From Clostridium sp. CAG:253 (GTDB lineage: Bacteria > Bacillota > Clostridia > Lachnospirales > Lachnospiraceae): a DNA stretch of 9,758 nt. The DNA lies in NCBI GenBank assembly GCA_000436755.1, contig FR887337.1, positions 97,947 through 107,704 of the forward strand, read 5' to 3'. This document shows positions 1-7,036 of this stretch, piece by piece. Position 1 is the stretch's first letter; every line of letters starts with the position of its first letter. The position numbers were made by a program, and so were the translations under genes. The notes under the pieces were generated by a model. It did not search any database. It saw only the letters and a program-made list of their open reading frames with translations, and had not been told where the DNA came from.

Positions 1-342
1 GGTGTAGGGAATGAAATTGCAAAAGCTATGCAGGAAGTGGTAGAAAAGGTTCAATCAGACGGAGTTACTGAAGTTTCGCTTTATGGAGCTGGCGAGAATG
101 GCAGACAATTTTATTTTATATGCTGTCTTTACCATATAAAGGTAAATGCTTTTATAGACAGAAAAGAGTCAATATGGGGAACCAAAAAAGAAGGAATCCC
201 AGTTATGGGACTTGATGAAGCCATGGAAAAAGGAAATGATACCTATATAGTCACATCTTTGTTCTCTATAAGTGAGATAAGTGAATTTATAAAAGAAAAG
301 TATAGCAGGACTGACAGGAAAGCAAAGATATATTCTGTATAA
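1..342 (+). CDS. C-terminal part of a protein ending in a PglD_N/Methyltransf_14-like Rossmann domain (partial, 5' end outside window)
   Basis: The frame is open from base 1 to the TAA at 340-342, so the gene starts left of the window; about 113 residues are visible. The first ATG at 28 has no convincing ribosome site and sits inside a continuing helix, so it is probably not the start. From base 73 to the end there is a compact Rossmann-like unit: a beta strand and glycine loop (LYGAGENG, about bases 79-102), then a second strand ending in FID (about 154-162), a G-x-P-V turn, and a later strand with VTS. This pattern resembles the N-terminal sugar-nucleotide-binding domain of PglD-type acetyltransferases and the C-terminal domain of C-methyltransferases. 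Five later genes carry the same kind of domain. The N-terminal partner is unseen; it could be a methyltransferase, a glycosyltransferase or another enzyme. Substrate unknown. Confidence 0.75.
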   Translation, partial: GVGNEIAKAMQEVVEKVQSDGVTEVSLYGAGENGRQFYFICCLYHIKVNAFIDRKESIWGTKKEGIPVMGLDEAMEKGNDTYIVTSLFSISEISEFIKEKYSRTDRKAKIYSV

Positions 343-414
343 AATATTAGATTAAAATTAATGTAAAAATGTAGAATTGCACACATATAAATTTAAACAA
401 GAATGGAGAATAGA

Positions 415-1815
415 ATGGAAAATATTGTGATATTTGGTGCTTCAGGAGGTGCAATAAAAGTTGCACACACGCTAAGAAATTTAGATATAGATTTTCAATA
501 TTTTGTAGATAATGACAAAAATAAATGGGGTAAAATAGTAGAAGAAAAAGAAGTTAAGAGTCCGGAAGTATTAAAAGATACCACAGATAGAATACTTATT
601 GCCAGTGATTATCAAGATGAAATAGAACAGCAGCTTTCAGAATGGGGAATTCTTAATAGAATAATATTAAAGGAAGAATGTATATTTGACTATTTTGATA
701 AAAACAAGTCAGAGTATGAAAAATATTATATAAAAGATATAGAAAAGAAAACATCGAAGAAAAATGTAATAATTGAACTTGCAGATGCAGGAATTTGTCT
801 TGGTGGAATTGAAACATGGGCAATGATGTTGACAAGAGGGTTGAAAAATAGAAAATATAATGTCAGTTTATGGCTTAGAGAACAGGTACAGAGCATACCA
901 GAAGATTTGAAAGAAGTATCAACAGAAATAAATTATGATTATGAAAGATATAAAGAATCCATACAGGAGACTATAGATAAACTCATAAAAAAACTTCCAT
1001 GTACAGTTATATCAAACTGGCAGAGTCAGGTTATGATTGCAGCGATTCTTGTTAAAAGAATGTATCCGGAAAAATTAAAACTTATTTCCATAATACATAA
1101 TGATAAGAAAGTGTTATACAGACGACAAAAGTTTATGGAAAAAGATACGGATATTATATTTGGTGTGAGCAAAAAAATATGTAAAACTTTTATAGAAGAA
1201 TATAATGTTGATGCAAAAAAAGTGGCTTATAAAGAAACGCCTGTAAAATTTGAGGTGAATAAACATTTATATCAAAAAGATAAGAGCAAACCTATAAGAA
1301 TTGGTTTTGCAGCAAGAATAAGCAAAGCACAAAAAAGAGTTGACCTTCTTGTGAAACTTATAAATAGGCTTAATGAGGAAAAGGTTAATTTTGAAATAGA
1401 GATAGCTGGAGATGGAAGTTACTTTGAAAAGATGAAAGAAGGGATTATTAAGGATAAAAATAATGTAAAAATACTTGGGAAGATTCCTAGAGAAAAAATG
1501 CAGGAATTTTGGAATGACAAGGACATATTCCTGAGTACATCAGATTTTGAAGGGGCAAGTGTATCAATGCTTGAAGCTATGGCATTGGGAGTTGTACCTG
1601 TTGTTACAAATGTCAGTGGTGTAGATGAATTTGTGACAGATGGCACAAATGGATATATCAGTGAGGTACAGAACATAGAAAAGCTTATTGATGGAATTAA
1701 ATTGTTGGAAGATGACAGAGATAAACTTGAAAAATTTGGGGAAAACAGTATGCATATTATTAAAGAAAAATGTAATCAGGATGACTATTTTGATGTATTT
1801 GAGAGGATGATATAA
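415..1815 (+). CDS. GT4-family glycosyltransferase with an N-terminal Rossmann (PglD_N-like) domain
   Basis: Predicted retaining GT-B glycosyltransferase of family GT4, cytoplasmic or at the inner face of the membrane, adding a sugar to a glycan. I start it at ATG 415: GGAG at 405-408 lies six bases upstream. An ATG at 403 in the same frame would add four residues but has a poor ribosome site and would contain that GGAG. Length is 466 residues. Residues 3 to about 95 form a Rossmann-like domain (VIFGASGG, then YFVD), an unusual addition to a GT4. The GT4 part begins near residue 117 with a GG-x-E acceptor-side loop (LGGIET). Its C-terminal half shows the GxAARISKAQKR donor-side motif and the EX7E motif (E379 and E387, EGASVSMLE). 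The stop is one base from the next ATG, so the two genes are surely co-transcribed. Family assignment is firm; donor and acceptor are unknown. Confidence 0.88.
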   Translation: MENIVIFGASGGAIKVAHTLRNLDIDFQYFVDNDKNKWGKIVEEKEVKSPEVLKDTTDRILIASDYQDEIEQQLSEWGILNRIILKEECIFDYFDKNKSEYEKYYIKDIEKKTSKKNVIIELADAGICLGGIETWAMMLTRGLKNRKYNVSLWLREQVQSIPEDLKEVSTEINYDYERYKESIQETIDKLIKKLPCTVISNWQSQVMIAAILVKRMYPEKLKLISIIHNDKKVLYRRQKFMEKDTDIIFGVSKKICKTFIEEYNVDAKKVAYKETPVKFEVNKHLYQKDKSKPIRIGFAARISKAQKRVDLLVKLINRLNEEKVNFEIEIAGDGSYFEKMKEGIIKDKNNVKILGKIPREKMQEFWNDKDIFLSTSDFEGASVSMLEAMALGVVPVVTNVSGVDEFVTDGTNGYISEVQNIEKLIDGIKLLEDDRDKLEKFGENSMHIIKEKCNQDDYFDVFERMI

Positions 1816-1816
1816 A

Positions 1817-2743
1817 ATGGCTAGAATCACAATTATAATGCCGGTGTATAATGGAGAAAAATACATAAGACAAGCTATAGACAGCATATTGAATCAAACA
1901 TTTAAAGACTGGAAATTATTATGCATAGATGATTGTTCAAGTGACAATAGTGTAAAGATTATTCAGTCATATGATGATGACAGAATAGAACTAATATGCA
2001 ATGATAAAAACCGAGGAATAGCCTTTTCCAGAAATGTTGGATTAGAAAATGCACAAACGGAGTATATTGCATTGCTGGATGATGATGATATAGCTATGCC
2101 ATATAGATTAGAAAAAGAAATTGAATATTTAGATGCACACCATGATATAGACGTGGTTGGTGGACATCAGAGGCAGATTGATGGACAAGGTAATGATTTA
2201 AATAAGCAATGGTCTGTTCCGTTAAATCCCAGCTATGTGAAAGCATATTTATTATTTAATAATTGTGTGGTTAATGGTTCCACAATGTTTAGAAGAAACT
2301 TTATAGAAAAAAATAGTATTCGATATAAAGACAACATGTGTGGAGCAGAGGATTACATGTTTTGGGTAGAATGTTCATTATATGGAAAGATAAAAAATTT
2401 GGATAGTGTTTTTTTACTATGGAGAGTTGCAGGTCAAAATGAAACTTTTAATATGATTGGAAAACATTCAGATATGAGATATGAAGCTTTAAAAAAGATT
2501 AAGAAATATGCTATAGAAGCTAACGGGTTTAAGGTATCTGAGTCGCAATTAGAAATAATATGTAAATGTTTTTATGAGGATGGTATTGTTGATAATAGAC
2601 AGGAATTGGTTGCTTTATATAGTGCTTTAAAAAGTATTTCAGAACAGGCAAAAAATATGAAAATTGATAATGTTCAGGAAATTGTAACTATGTGTAGAAA
2701 AAGATTTGGGGAGAAAGTTGGAAAGGCTTTCTTTTTGTGGTGA
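1817..2743 (+). CDS. GT2-family glycosyltransferase
   Basis: Predicted inverting GT-A glycosyltransferase of family GT2, transferring a sugar from a nucleotide donor in glycan assembly. The 308-residue protein opens with the canonical [12 protein letters not shown] strand and loop (residues 6-17). Next come IDDCSSD (37-43, nucleotide binding), [11 protein letters not shown] (65-75), and the metal-binding aspartates [12 protein letters not shown] (87-97). An ED pair in GAEDYMFW (178-179) is the expected position of the catalytic base. The C-terminal third, about 230-308, is helical with no recognised domain. GAGAGG at 1801-1806, inside the end of the preceding gene, serves as ribosome site for ATG 1817. 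The next gene follows after seven bases. No membrane segment is evident. Donor sugar cannot be read from the sequence. Confidence 0.92.
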   Translation: MARITIIMPVYNGEKYIRQAIDSILNQTFKDWKLLCIDDCSSDNSVKIIQSYDDDRIELICNDKNRGIAFSRNVGLENAQTEYIALLDDDDIAMPYRLEKEIEYLDAHHDIDVVGGHQRQIDGQGNDLNKQWSVPLNPSYVKAYLLFNNCVVNGSTMFRRNFIEKNSIRYKDNMCGAEDYMFWVECSLYGKIKNLDSVFLLWRVAGQNETFNMIGKHSDMRYEALKKIKKYAIEANGFKVSESQLEIICKCFYEDGIVDNRQELVALYSALKSISEQAKNMKIDNVQEIVTMCRKRFGEKVGKAFFLW

Positions 2744-2750
2744 TATAAAT

Positions 2751-3692
2751 ATGATAATAGATAAGGAACAAAAGTTTAGAAGATTATGTATGGAAAAACT
2801 GCCTAGGATGATAGGAAATATAGGTAAGCGTGATGTAGCTATATGGGGAGCTTCTAAAGGAGGAGAAATTGCCAAGGAATGTATAGAAACTTTTGGAATT
2901 AATGTTTATGCGTTTATTGATAAAAGATATGAGGAAATAAAAGAATTTAGAGGGAAAAAGGTTATTAGTCCACAGGCATTAAAAAATAGTAATATATACG
3001 TAGTTATTGGACTAATGTCATTTGTGTATGAAATAGAAGAGGTATTATCAAGAGCAGGATATAAACATACAGATTATATATATATATATGATAACGAAGG
3101 ATATAACAAAAAGGACATCATTTATAAAAATTGTAAAATTGGCAGATACACATATGGTTATGAAGGATTACTTGAATATTTTCCTTTTGCATTAGAAATA
3201 GGAAGGTATTGCTCAATTAATTTTACGGCGAAAATATGGAATAATCATCCTATTGATTATATTACAACGCATCCAATGTTAGATTATAGGATGTTTTATT
3301 CTTGGGATAAACAGGAAAAAAGGAAAGATTATGTACAAAAATATGGTAAGTACTTTGATAATGTTAGATATGAAGATAGTAAAATAAGAGATAATAGACC
3401 TGTGAAAATTGGAAACGATGTTTGGATAGGTGCAAATGTAGTTATATTACCTGGAGTAACTATTGGCGATGGGGCTATATTGGCCGCAGGAGCTGTTGTT
3501 AATAAAGATGTAGAACCTTATTCAATAGTGGGGGGGGTTCCAGCTAAAATCATAAGGAAGCGTTTTGCAGATGATATTATACAAAAATTGCTTGAGATAA
3601 AATGGTGGGATTGGAGTATAGATGAAATAGAAAATAATATAGAATTGTTTTATCAACCAGAGAAGTTTATTAAGGAAAAATATAAAGATTGA
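2751..3692 (+). CDS. Sugar O/N-acetyltransferase: N-terminal Rossmann (PglD_N-like) domain plus CatB/Vat-type left-handed beta-helix
   Basis: Predicted acyl-CoA-dependent acetyltransferase acting on a sugar or nucleotide sugar. I start it at ATG 2751, preceded by GGTGA at 2739-2743; an in-frame TTG at 2706 would overlap the previous gene and lacks support. Length is 313 residues. Residues 28 to about 115 are the Rossmann-like domain (AIWGASKGG, then AFID). Residues 129-270 are hexapeptide repeats of the xenobiotic-acetyltransferase (CatB/Vat) type: [15 protein letters not shown], an inserted loop with NNHP and TTHP (H166 is the likely catalytic histidine), [25 protein letters not shown], then IVGGVPAK. 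PglD has a similar two-domain plan, but its helix belongs to another subgroup and it is much shorter. Odd points: eight consecutive G at 3530-3537 encode part of the conserved VGGV, and a run of alternating TA lies at 3075-3089. Either could make the gene slip out of frame. Substrate unknown. Confidence 0.9.
   Translation: MIIDKEQKFRRLCMEKLPRMIGNIGKRDVAIWGASKGGEIAKECIETFGINVYAFIDKRYEEIKEFRGKKVISPQALKNSNIYVVIGLMSFVYEIEEVLSRAGYKHTDYIYIYDNEGYNKKDIIYKNCKIGRYTYGYEGLLEYFPFALEIGRYCSINFTAKIWNNHPIDYITTHPMLDYRMFYSWDKQEKRKDYVQKYGKYFDNVRYEDSKIRDNRPVKIGNDVWIGANVVILPGVTIGDGAILAAGAVVNKDVEPYSIVGGVPAKIIRKRFADDIIQKLLEIKWWDWSIDEIENNIELFYQPEKFIKEKYKD
3075..3089 (+). repeat. Alternating TA run inside the acetyltransferase gene
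   Basis: Fifteen alternating T/A bases encode part of the DYIYIYD segment linking the Rossmann and beta-helix domains. A dinucleotide repeat in a reading frame can slip and change frame. In so AT-rich a sequence it may equally be chance. Confidence 0.55.
3530..3537 (+). repeat. G8 homopolymer inside the acetyltransferase gene
   Basis: Eight consecutive G span codons gtg-ggg-ggg-gtt of the conserved VGGV segment (residues 260-263). Synonymous alternatives such as GGA, common elsewhere in this locus, would avoid the run. Gain or loss of one G would remove the last 50 or so residues, including the end of the conserved helix and the C-terminal tail. Confidence 0.8.
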
Positions 3693-3708
3693 AAAGAGGA
3701 ATATCATT

Positions 3709-4191
3709 ATGAAAAAGACAGTTATTGCTTTTATAAGTGGAGTTATTGGAGGTGTTGTTGGAACTGTGACAACATTATATAAGACCAGTATTAAGATTGA
3801 AAAAATAGAAAAAAAATCAAATAAATATAGATCGTATTATAACATATTAAATAAAATGTTATTTCTAAAGGAAACAGGAAAAGATATAGGTGATTTTTTG
3901 ATTGAGAATGGATATACAAATATAGCGGTTTATGGAATGGGAGGAATTGGAGAAAGACTTTATGATGAATTACAGGGTTCTAAAGTTAAAGTATGTTATG
4001 CAATAGATCAAAATACTTGTAGTATATATAATGATTTGTCGATTATAGAACCTGATGGTGAATTAGATGAAAATATAGATGCTGTTATAGTTACTTCTGT
4101 ACATGTATATGAGGATGTGCAGAAAAAGTTATCAGAAAAATTATCAGTACCAATAATTTCATTAGAGGATTTTATAATGAATATATACTAA
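3709..4191 (+). CDS. Membrane-anchored stand-alone Rossmann (PglD_N/Methyltransf_14-like) domain protein
   Basis: A 160-residue protein of unknown function. Residues 4-24 form one hydrophobic glycine-rich segment (GVIGGVVGTV), preceded by KK. This suggests a single N-terminal membrane anchor with the rest in the cytoplasm; it lacks a lipobox or clear signal-peptidase site. A charged linker follows (about 26-40). Residues 71-155 match the Rossmann-like unit seen in the neighbouring enzymes: AVYGMGGIGERL, then CYAIDQN, then AVIVTS. There is no catalytic partner domain. It might dock a nucleotide sugar or a partner enzyme at the membrane where the glycan is built; that is inference. AGAGGA at 3695-3700 lies eight bases before ATG 3709. 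The gene sits 16 bases after the acetyltransferase and 16 before the next glycosyltransferase, so it belongs to the operon. Confidence 0.8.
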   Translation: MKKTVIAFISGVIGGVVGTVTTLYKTSIKIEKIEKKSNKYRSYYNILNKMLFLKETGKDIGDFLIENGYTNIAVYGMGGIGERLYDELQGSKVKVCYAIDQNTCSIYNDLSIIEPDGELDENIDAVIVTSVHVYEDVQKKLSEKLSVPIISLEDFIMNIY

Positions 4192-4207
4192 TAAGGATGG
4201 TAGATTT

Positions 4208-5131
4208 ATGAAAAAATTAGCAATAAGCATTATTACATATAATCGTCCACAGCACATACAAGAATATTTGGAGTATATTGTACGACCAACACAGGAAAAA
4301 AATATAGATATATACATATATGATGGAAGTACAAATAGGGCAACAGAGCATATTGTAGATGGTTTTATAAATAAAGGATATAATCATGTATTATATTTTC
4401 ACTATGAAGAAGATGCTATTCATGAAAGAATCAATGATGCAATATTAAAACCTGATGCAAAATACATTTGGTTTTGTGGAGATAAGTTTATTATAAATCC
4501 TATTAATTATGACACTATTTTAGAGCATATAGATAGAGATTATGATATTATAACAATGTATGATTGTGGATTAAATGGTACAAAGTATTCCGATAGTTCT
4601 GTAGAATATGTGAAGTATTCAATAGTGCCATTCACCCATTTTGGGGCTGTAATAATTAAAAAAGAATTACTAAGTGAGGAAGTTATAGATAGATATAATA
4701 ACAGCTATCCGGCATTTGCAAGAATGAGAAGTTATATTGACATTGCAACTAAAAGAGATTTTCGTGGTGTAACATTACATCTGAAAGATTTAAGAATACT
4801 ATCTCAATATAAGACTAGGAGTGAAACAGAAAGTAGGATGTGGGAGGTATGGGTTATTCAATGGTACAATATGATAAATAGTATTCCTAAAGCATATGAT
4901 AATATTAAAGATGATTTGCTTTGTGCAATGGATAAAAGAATGAAATTTTTTTCAATAACACAATTATTAAAACAGCGTGAAGAACAACAATTTGATTTTA
5001 AAATGTGTAGACAAAATAAAAAGATTGTAAATAAAGTAATATGTTTACCATACATAATAGTGGAGTGTATTTCAATATTAACGCCGGGGATGGCGAAGGT
5101 AATTAGAAAATTGCTGGAATTTCAGAATTAA
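4208..5131 (+). CDS. GT2-like (GT-A fold) glycosyltransferase, atypical metal-binding motif
   Basis: Predicted glycosyltransferase of the GT2/GT-A group, 307 residues. The N-terminus reads AISIITYNRPQHI (residues 5-17), matching the first strand of the family, followed by IYDGSTNRATEHIVDGF (37-53), the usual position of the nucleotide-binding D-x-S. HERINDAI (72-79) replaces the common N-x-G-x-x-x-A-x-N segment, and YIWFCGDKF (86-94) sits where the DXD aspartates belong. Only one acidic residue, D92, remains there, so metal use may differ or activity may be altered. The C-terminal half contains W/Y-rich and basic segments and two short hydrophobic stretches (about 275-295) that could associate with the membrane. 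An AAGGA at 4193-4197 precedes ATG 4208. Fold call is fairly safe; sugar, acceptor and even activity are open. Confidence 0.8.
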   Translation: MKKLAISIITYNRPQHIQEYLEYIVRPTQEKNIDIYIYDGSTNRATEHIVDGFINKGYNHVLYFHYEEDAIHERINDAILKPDAKYIWFCGDKFIINPINYDTILEHIDRDYDIITMYDCGLNGTKYSDSSVEYVKYSIVPFTHFGAVIIKKELLSEEVIDRYNNSYPAFARMRSYIDIATKRDFRGVTLHLKDLRILSQYKTRSETESRMWEVWVIQWYNMINSIPKAYDNIKDDLLCAMDKRMKFFSITQLLKQREEQQFDFKMCRQNKKIVNKVICLPYIIVECISILTPGMAKVIRKLLEFQN

Positions 5132-5155
5132 AAGAATCAGAGGAAAAGAAAACGA

Positions 5156-6019
5156 ATGAATATATTAATACTTGGAAGTACAGGATTTATCGGAAAAAAC
5201 ATTTTGGAATATCTGATAGAAAGGGGCTATAATGTTTATGCTCCGAATCATAAATTAATGGATGTATTAGATGAAAAAGGAGTCATAGATGTTCTGGAAA
5301 ATGGGCAGTATGATGTTGTGATAAACGCATTGGATAGAAATGGAAAAGAAAATAGTTATTTTGAAAATCGTCTCAGAATGTTTCAAAATCTGGCAATACA
5401 TAGTGACTTGTACGGGAAGATGATTTATTTTGGTTCCGGTGCAGAGTATGGGAGGGAATTACCTGTATGTAGCATAGGAGAAAATGAAATAAACAGAGTG
5501 ATTCCAAGTGACACATACGGTTTCTGTTTACAGCAAATGAATGATTATGCTAGAAAAAGTGAGAATATATATAATTTCAGATTGTTTGGAATTTTTGGAA
5601 AGTATGAATTGTGGAATCAAAGATTTATTTCAAATGCAATATGTAAAGCTATGAGTGGTTATCCTATAACGATTCGACAGGATAGGTATATGGACTATTT
5701 ATATATTGATGACCTGTGTAAAATCGTTGAATGGGCAATAAATAATAAGCCGAAGTTTCATGATTATAATGCTGTGTCTGGAAAAAAATATAGTTTATAT
5801 GAATTGGCTGATACTGTTCAAAAAGTTATGCATACAGATGTGCCGATATATATAGCAAAAGATGGATATTTTAATGAATACACAGCAAGCAATAATAGAT
5901 TGTTGTCTGAAATGTGTGATTTTGAAGTTGAAGATATTGAATTATCAATAAAAAAATTGTCACAGTGGTATACGAAAAATAAAAGTATAATTATAAAAGA
6001 AAAATTGTTATATCAATAA
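5156..6019 (+). CDS. NAD-dependent epimerase/dehydratase family protein (extended SDR), likely nucleotide-sugar ketoreductase or epimerase
   Basis: Predicted cytoplasmic nucleotide-sugar-modifying enzyme of the extended short-chain dehydrogenase family, 287 residues. It has the NAD(P)-binding GSTGFIG loop (residues 7-13), a VVINAL strand (54-59), the active-site strand FGSGAEYG (92-99, S94 the likely Ser), SDTYGF (118-123) holding the expected catalytic Tyr121, RLFGIFG (142-148), and the substrate-side MDYLYIDDL (179-187). Oddity: the classical YxxxK would need Lys at 125, but the sequence reads YGFCL, so the lysine is replaced by leucine. The protein is also a little shorter than most family members. 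It lies 18 bases upstream of a 4,6-dehydratase gene, so reducing or epimerising the keto sugar made there is a reasonable but unproven role. AGAGGA at 5139-5144 precedes ATG 5156. Confidence 0.85.
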   Translation: MNILILGSTGFIGKNILEYLIERGYNVYAPNHKLMDVLDEKGVIDVLENGQYDVVINALDRNGKENSYFENRLRMFQNLAIHSDLYGKMIYFGSGAEYGRELPVCSIGENEINRVIPSDTYGFCLQQMNDYARKSENIYNFRLFGIFGKYELWNQRFISNAICKAMSGYPITIRQDRYMDYLYIDDLCKIVEWAINNKPKFHDYNAVSGKKYSLYELADTVQKVMHTDVPIYIAKDGYFNEYTASNNRLLSEMCDFEVEDIELSIKKLSQWYTKNKSIIIKEKLLYQ

Positions 6020-6037
6020 AAATTGGAGGATAAATAA

Positions 6038-7036
6038 ATGTTAAATAATAAAACAATATTAATAACAGGTGGTACAGGTTCTTTTGGTAAAAAGTTTTTA
6101 GAGATGATACTTGACAGATATAATCCAAATAGAATTATAATCTATTCGAGAGATGAATATAAACAGAGTGTTATGAAAGCAGAGTATTCTAAAAAATATG
6201 ATATGTCAAAAGTAAGATTCTTTATTGGTGATGTGCGTGATAAGGATAGATTATATAGAGCATTTGACCATGTAGATTATGTAATACATGCGGCTGCAAT
6301 GAAACAGGTACCAACATGTGAATACAATCCGTTTGAAGCAATAAAGACTAATATTCATGGAGCACAAAATGTCATAGATGCTGCAATTGACAGGGGGGTA
6401 AAGAAAGTTGTAGCTTTATCAACAGATAAAGCTGTTAATCCTATTAATTTGTATGGTGGAACAAAGCTTGTTTCTGACAAATTATTTATAGCAGCTAATG
6501 CCTATAGTAAGATAAGTGGAACAAAATTTTCTGTAGTGAGATATGGAAATGTAGCAGGAAGTAGAGGTTCTATCATTCCTATTTTTAAAAAGTTAATAGA
6601 AAATGGAGAAGATACATTACCTATAACGGATACTAGAATGACAAGATTTTGGATTACGCTTGAACAGGGAGTTGAATTAGTTTTTAAAGCATTAAAGGAA
6701 TCTAATGGAGGAGAAACATATATATCCAAAATACCGTCTTTTCATATTACAGATTTAGCACAGGCTATGCTTCCAGGAGCTAAAATAAAGGAGATAGGAA
6801 TAAGAGAAGGTGAAAAGTTACATGAAGTAATGGTGACTAAAGATGACTGCTTATATACATATGAGTATGATAAACATTATATCATTTATCCACATTTTGA
6901 TTGGTGGAAGTTTGATGAGAGTATAGTTGGTGATGGGAAAAGAGTTAAGGAAGGGTTTGAATATAATTCTGGTACTAATAAAGAATGGTTGAATGTTGAT
7001 TGTTTGAAAAAAGAATTAGGAAGGATAAAAAGTTGA
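6038..7036 (+). CDS. pseB: UDP-N-acetylglucosamine 4,6-dehydratase (inverting), PseB type
   Basis: Expected to convert UDP-GlcNAc to UDP-2-acetamido-2,6-dideoxy-beta-L-arabino-hexos-4-ulose, the first step toward pseudaminic acid and related 6-deoxy sugars. At 332 residues it matches the soluble PseB/FlaA1 subfamily and lacks the membrane domain of the long CapD/WbpM proteins. Seen in the sequence: GGTGSFG cofactor loop (11-17), YSRDE (36-40), GDVRDKDRL (64-72), HAAAMKQVP (84-92), STDKA (128-132, catalytic D130 and K131), NLYGGTK (137-143, Y139 and K143), RYGNVAGSRGS (168-178), LPITDTRMTRFWI (194-206) and GEKLHEVM (258-265). GGAGGA at 6025-6030, seven bases before ATG 6038, is the strongest ribosome site in the window. 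A G6 run lies at 6393-6398. The stop overlaps the next start (TGATG), implying coupled translation. No other pse gene is in the window, so the final sugar may not be pseudaminic acid. Confidence 0.92.
   Translation: MLNNKTILITGGTGSFGKKFLEMILDRYNPNRIIIYSRDEYKQSVMKAEYSKKYDMSKVRFFIGDVRDKDRLYRAFDHVDYVIHAAAMKQVPTCEYNPFEAIKTNIHGAQNVIDAAIDRGVKKVVALSTDKAVNPINLYGGTKLVSDKLFIAANAYSKISGTKFSVVRYGNVAGSRGSIIPIFKKLIENGEDTLPITDTRMTRFWITLEQGVELVFKALKESNGGETYISKIPSFHITDLAQAMLPGAKIKEIGIREGEKLHEVMVTKDDCLYTYEYDKHYIIYPHFDWWKFDESIVGDGKRVKEGFEYNSGTNKEWLNVDCLKKELGRIKS
6393..6398 (+). repeat. G6 homopolymer inside the 4,6-dehydratase gene
   Basis: Six G span agg-ggg-g of codons for R119, G120 and V121. The tract is shorter than the two others in this locus and the frame is intact. 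It is noted only because G runs are rare in this AT-rich background. Confidence 0.5.

Noticed and set aside
403..414. ATG at 403 as start of the GT4 gene
   Set aside because: The GGAG that best serves as ribosome site lies at 405-408, after this ATG, and is well placed for the in-frame ATG at 415.
343..414. Promoter in the 72-base gap before the GT4 gene
   Set aside because: CTGACA at 311-316 and several TATAAA-like boxes occur but none is spaced 16-18 bases from a partner; no support beyond A/T richness.
1564..1887. Minus-strand open frames across the locus, including 1564-1887 and 9257-9535
   Set aside because: They lie antisense to well-supported genes, lack ribosome sites and family motifs, and have the low-complexity F/I/L/S-rich content expected of shadows.
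2706..2750. TTG at 2706 as start of the acetyltransferase
   Set aside because: It would overlap the preceding gene by 38 bases with residues unlike the domain; ATG 2751 has GGTGA at a good distance.
7000..7035. TTG at 7000 as start of the methyltransferase
   Set aside because: ATG 7036 gives a TGATG overlap and places the first zinc cysteines near the N-terminus as usual for the family.
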